DNA from: Christensenellaceae bacterium
Lineage (GTDB): Bacteria; Bacillota; Clostridia; Christensenellales; Christensenellaceae
Assembly: GCA_022846035.1 (NCBI GenBank)
Contig: AP025580.1
Coordinates: 992,001 to 1,056,000, forward strand
Length of the DNA: 64,000 nt
Direction: 5' to 3'
This document shows, one piece after another, positions 1 through 9,107 of the stretch. The translations under genes and the position numbers were made by a program. The notes under the pieces were generated by a model. The model did no database searches. It saw only the letters and a program-made list of their open reading frames with translations, and had not been told where the DNA came from. Every line of letters starts with the position of its first letter. The stretch's first letter is position 1.

Positions 1-23
1 TTTATCTGCGAGAGGTGTGTAGC

Positions 24-1445
24 GTGAGAAACTTAACGATGATGACAGATCTGTACCAGCTAACCATGATGTATGGCTATTTCAAAGCTGGTAAGCATAA
101 GGACAAGGCGGTTTACGACCTGTTTTTCCGCCGCCAGGGAGACGAAACCAATTATGCGGTGTGCGCGGGACTGGAGCAGGTTATCGAACTGGTCAACAAT
201 ATCCGCTTTGAAAAAGAGGATATTGCCTACCTGCATTCCCTGAATCTGTTCGGAGAAGATTTTCTGGAGTTCTTAAAAGATTTTCGCTTTACCGGCGAAA
301 TCTACGCGATACCGGAGGGAACGGTGGTGTTTCCGATGGAACCTTTGGTGCGTGTGTGCGCGCCTATTTGCGAGGCGCAGCTTATCGAGACGGCGCTTTT
401 GAATATCGTCAACCATCAGACCCTGATCGCTACGAAAGCGAGCAGGGTGGTCTATGCAGCGCAGGGAGACGCGGTACTGGAATTCGGATTGCGCAGGGCG
501 CAAGGACCGGACGCCGGTATTTACGGCGCGCGGGCGGCGCTTATCGGCGGCTGCAGCAGTACATCCAACGTCCTGACGGCACAGATGTTCGGAGCGACGG
601 CGGCGGGAACGCATGCGCATAGCTGGGTGATGAGTTTTCCGGACGAACTGTCGGCGTTTCGCGCCTATGCGGAAACGTTTCCGACTAATTGTATGTTGCT
701 GGTGGATACTTATGATACGCTGAAAAGCGGCGTGCCAAACGCGATACAGGTATTCAAAGAATTAAGCGCAAAAGGATATGAACCGGTTGGTATCCGACTG
801 GATTCCGGTGACCTCGCGTATCTTTCCAAACAGGCGCGCAGGATGCTGGACGATGCGGGCTTCAAACAAGCGCGTATCTTTGCCTCCGGCGACCTCGATG
901 AATATACGATCGCGGATTTAAAACAGCAGGGCGCAAAAATCGACGTGTGGGGCGTGGGAACCAAGATGATAACGGGCCACGATTGTCCGGCGCTGGGCGG
1001 CGTTTACAAGCTGAGCGCCAATGAAGCGGACGGTAAAATGGTGCCTAAGCTGAAAATCAGCGAGAACCTTTGGAAAATCACCAATCCCGGTATTAAAAAA
1101 ATAGCGCGTATCTATGGGAAAGAAGACGGCATGGCAATTGCCGACCTGATCATGCTGCAAGATGAGCATATCGACGAAAGCAAACCGCTGACGATTTTTG
1201 ATCCCCTGGAAACATGGAAAAAAATGACGCTCACGGATTTTACGATCAGGGAACTGCTGGTTCCGGTTTTTGAAGACGGTAAACAGGTGTATACATCCCC
1301 GACATTGAAAGAGATACAGGAGTATGCGCGCCATGATATGGCGACTTTCTGGGATGAGTTTAAGCGTATCAAGCGTCCGCACCTTTATAAGGTGGATTTA
1401 TCGGACGAGCTATATAATTTGAAGAAGAAACTATTGAACAAATAA
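24..1445 (+). CDS. pncB: Nicotinate phosphoribosyltransferase
   Basis: Enzyme of NAD salvage: nicotinate + PRPP + ATP to nicotinate mononucleotide, in the cytosol. The 473-residue product opens with the family-typical RNLTMMTDLYQLTMMYGYF, and carries the GTHAHSWVMSF segment with the histidine that is phosphorylated in this family (residues ~200-215) and the VGIRLDSGDLAYL phosphate-binding stretch (~255-270). I chose GTG at 24 because GAGAGG (10-15) lies 8 bases before it; an in-frame GTG at 15 has no such site. The length is normal. It is followed by a hairpin and a long AT-rich gap, so it is the last gene of its transcript; the upstream neighbour is outside the window. Confidence 0.93.
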   Translation: MRNLTMMTDLYQLTMMYGYFKAGKHKDKAVYDLFFRRQGDETNYAVCAGLEQVIELVNNIRFEKEDIAYLHSLNLFGEDFLEFLKDFRFTGEIYAIPEGTVVFPMEPLVRVCAPICEAQLIETALLNIVNHQTLIATKASRVVYAAQGDAVLEFGLRRAQGPDAGIYGARAALIGGCSSTSNVLTAQMFGATAAGTHAHSWVMSFPDELSAFRAYAETFPTNCMLLVDTYDTLKSGVPNAIQVFKELSAKGYEPVGIRLDSGDLAYLSKQARRMLDDAGFKQARIFASGDLDEYTIADLKQQGAKIDVWGVGTKMITGHDCPALGGVYKLSANEADGKMVPKLKISENLWKITNPGIKKIARIYGKEDGMAIADLIMLQDEHIDESKPLTIFDPLETWKKMTLTDFTIRELLVPVFEDGKQVYTSPTLKEIQEYARHDMATFWDEFKRIKRPHLYKVDLSDELYNLKKKLLNK

Positions 1446-1478
1446 TGAAGATCTGTAAAGTTGCGGATCGGTTTTTAT

Positions 1479-1513
1479 GCGGGAAAGGGACGCGAGTATG
1501 TGCCCTTTCCCGC
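1479..1513 (+). terminator. Hairpin after pncB
   Basis: An 11-bp perfect stem, GCGGGAAAGGG (1479-1489) with CCCTTTCCCGC (1503-1513), and a 13-base loop. The T tract behind it is poor (ATTGGTTATT), so it may be a weak intrinsic terminator or an mRNA 3'-end stabiliser. Confidence 0.5.
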
Positions 1514-1576
1514 ATTGGTTATTATCCCCTGAAAAACAAAAGCAACACTTTATAAGAAAGCGCCGCCTCTGTATTT

Positions 1577-1605
1577 ATTGGTCCCCACCAATATAACTAT
1601 ATAAT
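1577..1605 (+). promoter_or_regulatory. Possible distal gdhA promoter with operator-like palindrome
   Basis: A perfect inverted repeat ATTGGT-CCCC-ACCAAT (1577-1592) overlaps a weak -35 (TTGGTC, 1578-1583) that stands 16 bases before TATAAT (1600-1605). The arrangement would let a protein bound to the palindrome occlude a distal promoter. The rest of the 372-bp pncB-gdhA gap is AT-rich with no coding signal. Confidence 0.3.
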
Positions 1606-1741
1606 GCAGTTATTTTAACAAAAAAAGCGCGCAAATGCAATATCCCAATAAAAAAAGCAAAAACTTCCCGTGAAATGAAAGACAAATATTTATAAATTGC
1701 AAAAAAAGCAAGTTTTTGATCGGAAAATCATAAAAAACACC

Positions 1742-3152
<1,411 letters not shown>

Positions 3153-3174
3153 TCCGGACAATAAATCTGAAATG

Positions 3175-3211
3175 AAAAAAAGCGGAAAACGTTGTTTTTT
3201 CCGCTTTTTTC
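3175..3211 (+). terminator. Rho-independent terminator after gdhA
   Basis: AGCGGAAAA (3181-3189) pairs with TTTTCCGCT (3197-3205); A-run before and T-run after make it functional in both directions. Confidence 0.88.
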
Positions 3212-3229
3212 GTTTAATGAAAATGAGTC

Positions 3230-3258
3230 TTGTTTATATTTAACACTGGGAGTAGTAT
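3230..3258 (+). promoter_or_regulatory. Promoter of the sigma-factor operon
   Basis: TTGTTT (3230-3235), 17-bp spacer, TAGTAT (3253-3258). This looks like a vegetative-type promoter; a SigB-like GTTTAT/GGGAGT pair here has only a 10-bp spacer and is less convincing. Confidence 0.4.
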
Positions 3259-3300
3259 GTAAGTATCCCTGAAAGCAATCCTATTACGGAGGTACAGAAG

Positions 3301-3615
3301 TTGGATATTCAAGTAAAGTATGATGAGCGGGCAAAGGAAATCTTTGTAACGCTGGACGGCGATTTGGACCTTAACAGCGTCAACGATTTCAAGAGGTGCA
3401 TGGACGAAAACATCGAAGAGTTCAAGGCGGGTGTAACGATCGATTGTTCGCAGCTGCGGTATATCGATTCTACGGGACTTGGCGTATTGGTGAGTATTTT
3501 GAAAAAGGTGAAAGAGTATGGCGGAGCAATGAAAATATTGCAGCTAAAGCCTTATTTGTTCAAAATATTTGACGTAACGGGGCTGACGAACGTATTTGAG
3601 ATAGAGGTGGCTTAG
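3301..3615 (+). CDS. Anti-sigma factor antagonist (STAS, RsbV/SpoIIAA-like)
   Basis: A 104-residue single STAS domain. The motif IDSTGLGVLVSILKKV (~residues 57-72) holds the serine that is phosphorylated by the cognate anti-sigma kinase in RsbV/SpoIIAA proteins; the unphosphorylated form frees the sigma factor. The start is TTG, with GGAGG (3288-3292) 8 bases upstream. It is the first gene of a run antagonist - anti-sigma-like - sigma, the order of spoIIA and rsbVW-sigB operons, with a 2-base gap to the next gene. Which of the two, stress or sporulation type, cannot be told from sequence; I lean to the SigB/stress type. Confidence 0.88.
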   Translation: MDIQVKYDERAKEIFVTLDGDLDLNSVNDFKRCMDENIEEFKAGVTIDCSQLRYIDSTGLGVLVSILKKVKEYGGAMKILQLKPYLFKIFDVTGLTNVFEIEVA

Positions 3616-3617
3616 AG

Positions 3618-4004
3618 ATGGCGGAAATCATAGAGATGAGGTTCCCTGCAAAAAGGGAGTATATGAAAGCAATCAGGCTGGCAGTTTCCGGCATTGCGTG
3701 CAATATCGATTACGATGTGGATGAAATCGAAGATCTGAAAACATGCGTCGCCGAATCCTGTATTCTGTTTCTATGCGGGCAGACATGCGAAAGCATTGAG
3801 CTTAAGGTGGAATGCGCCGGCAGTATGCAAGTAAAGGTGCGGGGGATCGATATTAGTCCCGTATGCGAAGAATGTGAGGACTGTACGGGTTTCAACGAGG
3901 AGATCAGCAGGCTGATGATCCAGTCTCTCAGCGAAGATGCGGAATTTTTGGAGCAGGATGGGGTGCTTCGGGAGATTACGTTCAGGAAAACGCCGGCAGT
4001 ATGA
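3618..4004 (+). CDS. Degenerate, cysteine-rich anti-sigma-like protein
   Basis: A 128-residue protein in the position of RsbW/SpoIIAB. The N-terminal half resembles the GHKL fold of anti-sigma kinases (EIEDLKTCVAESC, residues ~36-48, aligns with the N-box helix). The ATP motifs are missing, however: the N-box asparagine is Leu50, the G1 D-x-G-x-G is replaced by RGIDISP, and there is no glycine-rich G2. There are nine cysteines (28, 43, 48, 53, 57, 66, 83, 86, 89), including C83-x2-C86-x2-C89. Kinase activity therefore seems unlikely. Inference: a sigma-binding pseudo-kinase, possibly with a metal or redox site. ATG follows the upstream stop by two bases. Confidence 0.75.
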   Translation: MAEIIEMRFPAKREYMKAIRLAVSGIACNIDYDVDEIEDLKTCVAESCILFLCGQTCESIELKVECAGSMQVKVRGIDISPVCEECEDCTGFNEEISRLMIQSLSEDAEFLEQDGVLREITFRKTPAV

Positions 4005-4035
4005 GAAAGTCGTAAGTAGAAACGAGGGCTGAGAA

Positions 4036-4776
4036 GTGACGGATTATGCGGCAATGGACAGCGACAAGCTGTTTGAATTGTATGTAAAAACACACGATGT
4101 AGAGATTAGAAATATATTGATCGAGCGGTATTTATATATCGCTGAGATCGCTGCAAAAAAGTTTGCAGGCAGAGGCGTTGATTATGAAGACCTTTACCAG
4201 GTGGCGAGCCTCGCGCTGGTGAAGGCAATTGAACGGTTCGAGCCGGAACGAGGCATCAAATTCTCCAGTTATGCCACGCCTTCTCTGATCGGCGAAATCA
4301 AGAATTATTTCAGGGATTCTTCCCGTGTGATGCGGCTCCCGAGAAGAGATACGGAACAGCTTAAGAAAATTAAATTATACGTACAGGAGTATATGGCGCA
4401 AAACGGAACAAAGCCGTCTCCGAAAAAGATCGCGGAGTATCTGGATATGACGGTGGAGCGTGTGCTTGAAGTGCTGGAAATGCAGCAGGCGGATAATGTG
4501 CTTTCTTTAGACGGCGCGCTCGCGGACAGTGAGAACTTTTCCCTTGGAAATGTACTCGGACATGAAGACGCCAGTTTTGAGCATATCGAAAACCATGATT
4601 TTATCAATTACTGTATGAGTCTTTTGAATGATACTGAAAAACAGATTATTGAACAGAGGTATCTGGGGAATAAGACGCAAAAACAGGTCGCGGATCTGCT
4701 CAATGTTTCACAGATGCAGGTTTCGCGTATGGAACGTAAAATACTGGGAAAGCTTGCGGCTGTATATAAGAAATAG
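4036..4776 (+). CDS. RNA polymerase sigma factor, SigB/SigF/SigG family
   Basis: A 246-residue sigma-70 family group 3 factor. Region 2 is clear (VDYEDLYQVASLALVKAIER followed by KFSSYATPSLIGEIKNYFRD, residues ~45-95), region 3 follows (SPKKIAEYLDM), and region 4.2 ends the protein as a helix-turn-helix (KTQKQVADLLNVSQMQVSR). The start is GTG at 4036, with GAGGG (4024-4028) 7 bases upstream. Its partners are the antagonist and anti-sigma-like genes just upstream and the RsbW-like gene just downstream, so activity is presumably set by partner switching. Overall it looks like general-stress SigB more than a specific sporulation sigma factor. Confidence 0.9.
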   Translation: MTDYAAMDSDKLFELYVKTHDVEIRNILIERYLYIAEIAAKKFAGRGVDYEDLYQVASLALVKAIERFEPERGIKFSSYATPSLIGEIKNYFRDSSRVMRLPRRDTEQLKKIKLYVQEYMAQNGTKPSPKKIAEYLDMTVERVLEVLEMQQADNVLSLDGALADSENFSLGNVLGHEDASFEHIENHDFINYCMSLLNDTEKQIIEQRYLGNKTQKQVADLLNVSQMQVSRMERKILGKLAAVYKK

Positions 4777-4778
4777 AC

Positions 4779-4805
4779 GTTTACAAAAAGTTAATGCATG
4801 GGTGT
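4779..4805 (+). promoter_or_regulatory. Candidate SigB-type promoter
   Basis: GTTTAC (4779-4784), 15-bp spacer, GGGTGT (4800-4805); one mismatch per hexamer to the SigB consensus GTTTAA/GGGTAT. It sits between the sigma gene and the next anti-sigma gene, so it would give feedback control of that gene. No convincing vegetative promoter was seen there. Confidence 0.3.
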
Positions 4806-4906
4806 GTTTTAGGGTACCGCCGATGGTTACATATATGGTAGCAACCTACTATATATAGGTGTAACGGACGGAACGGCGGCAGCATATGTTGCAGAGGACA
4901 GGAAGC

Positions 4907-5299
4907 GTGCAAATAAAAAAATTACTGAGTAGCTTTTCGGAGCTAAGCGATACAATCGAATCCATTATTCAGGGCGTGCAGCAGGAAACCAGCCTTGACG
5001 ACGAACAGGAATACCGTATCAGGCTTGTATTAAATGAGCTTGTGATGAACATTTTCAAATATTCGGACGCGGATAGGGTGAGCGTTAACGCGGATTATTG
5101 TGATACCTTGCTCAAAATCAAGCTGGAGGACAACGGGAGCGGCTTTGAAAGCAAAAAAATAATTGAACGCGATGTAAAAAATGACGATCTCCTGATGTGC
5201 GAAAGCGGCAGGGGTGTTTTTTTGGTGAAAATCATGGCGGACAGCCTTCAATACAGTGAACTGGGGAACGCAGTCGCGGTTACGCTGAAGCTTGGATAA
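4907..5299 (+). CDS. RsbW-like anti-sigma serine kinase (GHKL ATPase)
   Basis: A 130-residue single GHKL ATPase domain with intact motifs: N-box LVLNELVMNIFKYS, G1 LEDNGSGF, and a G2 glycine pair in ESGRGVFLVKIMAD. It fits an anti-sigma kinase that binds the sigma factor and phosphorylates the STAS antagonist. I chose GTG 4907 because GAGGA (4894-4898) is 8 bases upstream; ATG 4886 in the same frame lacks a good ribosome site and would add 7 residues. It lies 130 bases after the sigma gene, behind a possible SigB-type promoter. It may supply the kinase function that the degenerate upstream gene lacks. Confidence 0.82.
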   Translation: MQIKKLLSSFSELSDTIESIIQGVQQETSLDDEQEYRIRLVLNELVMNIFKYSDADRVSVNADYCDTLLKIKLEDNGSGFESKKIIERDVKNDDLLMCESGRGVFLVKIMADSLQYSELGNAVAVTLKLG

Positions 5300-5313
5300 T
5301 TATCGGCGGAAAC

Positions 5314-5343
5314 TTGTGCAAAATACGGTAATTGTGATATAAT
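5314..5343 (+). promoter_or_regulatory. Promoter of the hlyD-like/yggS/sepF cluster
   Basis: TTGTGC (5314-5319), 18-bp spacer with extended TGA, perfect TATAAT (5338-5343). Confidence 0.6.
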
Positions 5344-5411
5344 TGCAGGAAAGTATCAACAGGGTACGGAATTTATTTCAATACGAATTTACTGTTGAAG
5401 AAAGGTTTTTT

Positions 5412-6620
5412 ATGGCGGTTAAAAGAAGACCTCCTGCAAGGCGCAGCGCAATACGCATCAATCCGAAATTCTACGTGTTTTTAGGCATTGTTGCGGCGAT
5501 AGTGATTGCTATTGTTTTTTTTATTACAAATGTGAACACGGCCATCGTGGAGCAGGGCGAGATTATGTTTGAAAAGGCGCTGCCGGTAGTTGTGGTGCGC
5601 GACGAACAGGTTATTTCCGCCCCCAGCTACGGAAAGCCGAATTATCTTGTGCAGGAGGGCGAGCGCGTAGAGGCAGGCGCAAGCGTGGCGGAGATATATA
5701 AAGGCGGCTATAACGATAAGGTGATTACGGAGCTGCTGGAGATACAGGCAAAGATTGAGGAATATCAGGAAAACCTGATTGCTGACGATGAACAGCTAAA
5801 GTCATTAAACGACCAGATTACGCAAAAGTCGGCGGATATGCGCAGTATTGTAAACGGCGAGATAGAAGGCGACGTAGTGACGGCGGAAAACGAGCTGAAA
5901 GCTTTGATGGCCAGCAAGCAAACGTATCTGCGGGATACGGTAACGGCGGATGCGACGCTTACCGAGTTTTATAACAAGGAGAGCGAGCTTCAGGGCCGCG
6001 TGAACGAATGGAAAGAAGCTGTTACGGCGCCGGAGGCAGGCGTAGTCAGTTTTTATATTGACGGCGCGGAAACGCAAGTGAACGCCGATAATATTGCCGC
6101 GATTACTTCGGCGGATGTGAATGAAATATTAAACGGGGGAGCGGAAGAAAGCCAGAATACGGCGGCGGATGATTCCGCGGAGGCGCCGCTTTACCGTCTG
6201 GTCAATAATTATCAATGGTTTTTAGTGACGCAATCGGATACGGAAATTCCGGAGTTTGCACAGGGCAATACTTTTTCCATCGCTTTTGACGATTATTTGG
6301 ATAAGCCGTATACAGGAACGGTAGTGGGCACGGTGAAAGAGGAAACCGGTTATGTTTACGCGCTGGAGATTACGGATGACATCGGTCAGCTTTTAAACGC
6401 GCGCAGGACGGATGTCAAAGTCTTTTCCAAATTTGAAGGCATGAAAGTGCCGGAAAAGGCGATACAGGATAAAGAGGGCGTTACGGGCGTTACGGTAGTT
6501 GCTGGAAAGGACAAGACATTTGTGCCCGTCGACGTTAAGATTATCAAGGATGGCAGCGCGATTATCGCGCCGGTGGATGCAGACAGCATTTTAACGGTCA
6601 ACCAGCATGTCGAGGTTTAA
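5412..6620 (+). CDS. HlyD/RND-adaptor-like membrane protein
   Basis: A 402-residue protein with a short basic N-terminus, one membrane segment (~residues 20-42), then an extracytoplasmic region: a biotinyl-lipoyl-like beta domain, a coiled coil (~115-170, ELLEIQAKIEEYQENL), and a beta-barrel C-terminus. This is the layout of HlyD-type adaptor proteins. No transporter gene is adjacent; instead it is 2 bases from yggS and ahead of sepF and divIVA, so a role at the cell envelope or division site is conceivable (inference). ATG 5412 is preceded by AAAGG at 5401-5405; an upstream extension to 5343 would overlap the promoter -10. Confidence 0.75.
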   Translation: MAVKRRPPARRSAIRINPKFYVFLGIVAAIVIAIVFFITNVNTAIVEQGEIMFEKALPVVVVRDEQVISAPSYGKPNYLVQEGERVEAGASVAEIYKGGYNDKVITELLEIQAKIEEYQENLIADDEQLKSLNDQITQKSADMRSIVNGEIEGDVVTAENELKALMASKQTYLRDTVTADATLTEFYNKESELQGRVNEWKEAVTAPEAGVVSFYIDGAETQVNADNIAAITSADVNEILNGGAEESQNTAADDSAEAPLYRLVNNYQWFLVTQSDTEIPEFAQGNTFSIAFDDYLDKPYTGTVVGTVKEETGYVYALEITDDIGQLLNARRTDVKVFSKFEGMKVPEKAIQDKEGVTGVTVVAGKDKTFVPVDVKIIKDGSAIIAPVDADSILTVNQHVEV

Positions 6621-6622
6621 AA

Positions 6623-7309
6623 ATGGAATTAGCGCAGAATATTGAAAAAGTACAGGAAAACATCGAGGACTATGCGCGCAAGGCGGGCGTGCCGGCGGAT
6701 GGTATCAGGCTGGTCGCGGTATCCAAAACGGTAGACACGGACTTGGTGCAAAAGGCATACGGTTTAGGACTTCGAACTTTCGGTGAAAACCGTGTGCAGG
6801 AGTTCTTAAGGAAAAGGGAAGCGCTGCCCAAAGATATTAAATGGAATTTAATCGGACAGTTGCAAACAAACAAGGTTAAGTATATAATTGATAATGGAGT
6901 AGAGTTGGTACACTCCTTAGACAGGCTTTCGCTAGCGCAGGCACTGCAAAAAGAGTGCGATAAAAAAGGCGCATTCATCGACGCGTTGGTGCAGGTGAAT
7001 GTAGCGAAAGAAGAGACCAAATCCGGATTATATTTAGAAGAGGTCGACGACTTTTTTGAAAAAATCGCGGATTATGATAAAATCCGTGTTCGCGGATTTA
7101 TGACAATTGCCCCATACACGGACGATCGCGCTTACCTGCGAAACATTTTTGCGCAGACCAAGGCGCTTTATGACCGTTGGAAGCCCAGCTTTGAAAGTTT
7201 CGATTATCTTTCGATGGGCATGTCGGGCGACTATGGAGAGGCAATACTCGAGGGTGCCAACATGGTGCGTGTGGGAACCGCGATATTTGGTGAAAGAATT
7301 TATAAATAA
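6623..7309 (+). CDS. yggS: YggS family PLP homeostasis protein
   Basis: A 228-residue member of the PLPBP/YggS family, a single-domain alanine-racemase-like barrel that binds pyridoxal phosphate and keeps its supply in balance. The PLP lysine is in RLVAVSKTVD (~residues 29-38); FGENRVQEFLRKRE, IKWNLIGQLQTNKVKYI and the C-terminal LSMGMSGDYGEAI are family signatures. GAGG (6610-6613) lies at the end of the preceding gene, which ends 2 bases before ATG. The gene sits immediately before sepF, the conserved Gram-positive order (ylmE-ylmF-divIVA in Bacillus). Confidence 0.93.
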   Translation: MELAQNIEKVQENIEDYARKAGVPADGIRLVAVSKTVDTDLVQKAYGLGLRTFGENRVQEFLRKREALPKDIKWNLIGQLQTNKVKYIIDNGVELVHSLDRLSLAQALQKECDKKGAFIDALVQVNVAKEETKSGLYLEEVDDFFEKIADYDKIRVRGFMTIAPYTDDRAYLRNIFAQTKALYDRWKPSFESFDYLSMGMSGDYGEAILEGANMVRVGTAIFGERIYK

Positions 7310-7329
7310 ACGCTGGGAGGCTTTAATTC

Positions 7330-7821
7330 ATGGGAAAAATGGGCGACAAATTGCTATCCTTTATCGGGCTTGAACCTACGGATGAGGAAGTGGACGACCG
7401 TTATTATGATGAACAGGATGATTTGCAAGACGATATGATGGGATTTCCCGAAGATGATTTTGCACCGCCTGTAGAAGAAAAGAAAACCAAAAAAAGAGGA
7501 GAGACGGCAAAAGTGATTGGCATTCCGGATACAAGTAAAGTGAGGGTACTGATTTATAAACCGGTATCCTATGAAGATACGCAGAGCATTATCGATCATT
7601 TAAAGGAGAAAAAGCCGATCATCGTTAATCTTGACGAACTTGATACGGATGTCGCGCAGCGTATCCTCGACTTTGTGAGCGGCGCGGTATATGCCTTAAA
7701 CGGCAACATCAGGAAAGCGGCGCGGAATATTTTCGTCGTTGCGCCTTACAATGTGGATGTGTCTACAAATACGGCGGAAGCGGCTGATGAATTTGGCTTC
7801 AGTTATTTGGAACGGGAATAA
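7330..7821 (+). CDS. sepF: Cell division protein SepF
   Basis: A 163-residue SepF: an amphipathic N-terminal helix (MGKMGDKLLSFIGL) that anchors to the membrane, an acidic linker (residues ~17-50), and the SepF core (TSKVRVLIYKPVSYEDTQSI to the end), which polymerises into rings and tethers FtsZ. Typical motifs are KKPIIVNLDELD and RILDFVSGAVYAL. It is 20 bases after yggS with GGGAGG upstream (7315-7320), and followed closely by divIVA, so the three form a division cluster. Confidence 0.94.
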   Translation: MGKMGDKLLSFIGLEPTDEEVDDRYYDEQDDLQDDMMGFPEDDFAPPVEEKKTKKRGETAKVIGIPDTSKVRVLIYKPVSYEDTQSIIDHLKEKKPIIVNLDELDTDVAQRILDFVSGAVYALNGNIRKAARNIFVVAPYNVDVSTNTAEAADEFGFSYLERE

Positions 7822-7846
7822 TGATAAATAAGTGGGGGAATGCCTG

Positions 7847-8521
7847 ATGAATATAACGCCTAAGGATATTCTGGAAAAGGAATTTGCCAAGAAGTTCAAC
7901 GGATATGATCCGGAAGAGGTCGACGAGTTTTTAGACGAGGTCATTAAACAGTTCGAATCCTTAATGGAAGAGAATGAAAATATTATCGCGAAAAATGAGG
8001 AAATGAAATCCGAGATCGCACGTCTTAAGCAGAAAACCGACAAGCTTGATAATATTGAAGATAAACTGATGTCCACGGTGATCACGGCACAGCGCAATGC
8101 GACGCTGTATATTGAACGTGCGGAGATGCAGGCGCAAAAGATTATGGATATTGCGAACCAGAATGCAAAGACCGTAATCGAAAGCACGCAGCTACGGATG
8201 GAATCAGCTAAACAGGAGCTGAAAAAGTACGAAAACCAGATCGCGAATTACAAGAAGCGTTTCAGGATGTTTTTAGACGACCAAATGTCTTATGCGGAGT
8301 CGAAGCTTGACGACGAGACACTGGTTGGGCACCAGGCTGCGGAAATCAGTCAATCGATCAGCAATCTGACAAACCAGATGGCAGACCTTGATACGTCGTC
8401 TGTGCGCGAGTCCATCCACTTAAATGAGATATTGAAGCAGTCCAGGGAAGATACGGAGAATGATTTTCGCAAGAGCACTGCGGATTTGCAGGACATCGTG
8501 AATGAGATCATTGACGACTGA
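7847..8521 (+). CDS. divIVA: DivIVA family cell-pole/division protein
   Basis: A 224-residue DivIVA. The N-terminal membrane-curvature domain reads ITPKDILEKEFAKKFNGYDP then EEVDEFLDEVIKQFE; a long coiled coil follows (~residues 30-140) and a tail with a second helical stretch. DivIVA proteins gather at negatively curved membranes at septa and poles and recruit division or wall-synthesis partners. ATG 7847 has GGGGGAA (7834-7840) at 6-7 bases; a GTG at 7832 overlaps that site and is unlikely. A strong terminator follows, ending the transcript. Confidence 0.93.
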   Translation: MNITPKDILEKEFAKKFNGYDPEEVDEFLDEVIKQFESLMEENENIIAKNEEMKSEIARLKQKTDKLDNIEDKLMSTVITAQRNATLYIERAEMQAQKIMDIANQNAKTVIESTQLRMESAKQELKKYENQIANYKKRFRMFLDDQMSYAESKLDDETLVGHQAAEISQSISNLTNQMADLDTSSVRESIHLNEILKQSREDTENDFRKSTADLQDIVNEIIDD

Positions 8522-8537
8522 CCAAACGAAACAATTG

Positions 8538-8569
8538 ATACCGCCAGTTTTTCCGGCGGTATTTTTTTT
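8538..8569 (+). terminator. Rho-independent terminator after divIVA
   Basis: ATACCGCC (8538-8545) pairs with GGCGGTAT (8555-8562), 9-base loop, followed by eight T. Confidence 0.9.
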
Positions 8570-8582
8570 CGCGATCGAATAT

Positions 8583-8590
8583 GGTATAAT
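8583..8590 (+). promoter_or_regulatory. lspA promoter (extended -10)
   Basis: TGG-TATAAT, with the -10 at 8585-8590; the -35 region falls in the terminator T tract and is not recognisable. ATG of lspA is 31 bases downstream. Confidence 0.5.
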
Positions 8591-8621
8591 ACGATTTGAT
8601 TATGTGAACGGAGAAGCGTAA

Positions 8622-9107
8622 ATGATATATGTATTGTTGATTGCCGCAATTATAGCAGGGGACCAGATCGTAAAAATAATCGTTGCCTCTACCATGGCGG
8701 TCGGCCAGTCTTTCCCCTTTATTCCGGGCTTTGTAAACATTACCTATGTGCAAAATACGGGTGCGGCTTTCAGCCTGTTTTCAAGCGCGACGTGGATACT
8801 GGCGATTCTCTCGGGCGTGATGGCGGTCATCGTAATTTATATTTTGTTTAAATATAAAAAACGGCTGGATTCCAAATTGTTCAATCTGGCTATGGCGTTT
8901 ATCGCGGGCGGCGCGATCGGAAACCTGATCGACCGTGTGGCGCACGGATATGTGATCGACATGCTGGAGTTCGACTTTGTCAATTTTGCGATTTTTAATG
9001 TCGCGGATTCCTTTGTTTGTGTCGGCGCGGTGATGCTCGGGATTTTCGTGATATGGTTTTGGGATAAACACAAAAAAGCGGGGAAAGAGCATGGCGGAAA
9101 GTCATAA
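8622..9107 (+). CDS. lspA: Lipoprotein signal peptidase II
   Basis: A 161-residue integral membrane aspartic protease that cleaves prolipoprotein signal peptides ahead of the lipid-modified cysteine. Four membrane segments are visible; the catalytic aspartates lie in GGAIGNLIDRV (~residue 108) and FNVADSFV (~residue 127), and YVQNTGAAFSL is the conserved first motif. GGAG (8610-8613) precedes ATG. It overlaps rluD by 17 bases, so the two are co-translated. At least two predicted lipoproteins in this window (near 43.2 and 56.4 kb) are potential substrates. Confidence 0.95.
   Translation: MIYVLLIAAIIAGDQIVKIIVASTMAVGQSFPFIPGFVNITYVQNTGAAFSLFSSATWILAILSGVMAVIVIYILFKYKKRLDSKLFNLAMAFIAGGAIGNLIDRVAHGYVIDMLEFDFVNFAIFNVADSFVCVGAVMLGIFVIWFWDKHKKAGKEHGGKS

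Noticed and set aside
3212-3253. SigB-type promoter before the STAS gene (GTTTAT/GGGAGT)
   Set aside because: The spacer is only 10 bp, too short for SigB; a vegetative-type pair with a 17-bp spacer fits better.
3301-4776. Naming the sigma operon spoIIAA-spoIIAB-spoIIAC
   Set aside because: The gene order fits, but the middle gene lacks kinase motifs and an extra kinase follows, so a sporulation role cannot be asserted.
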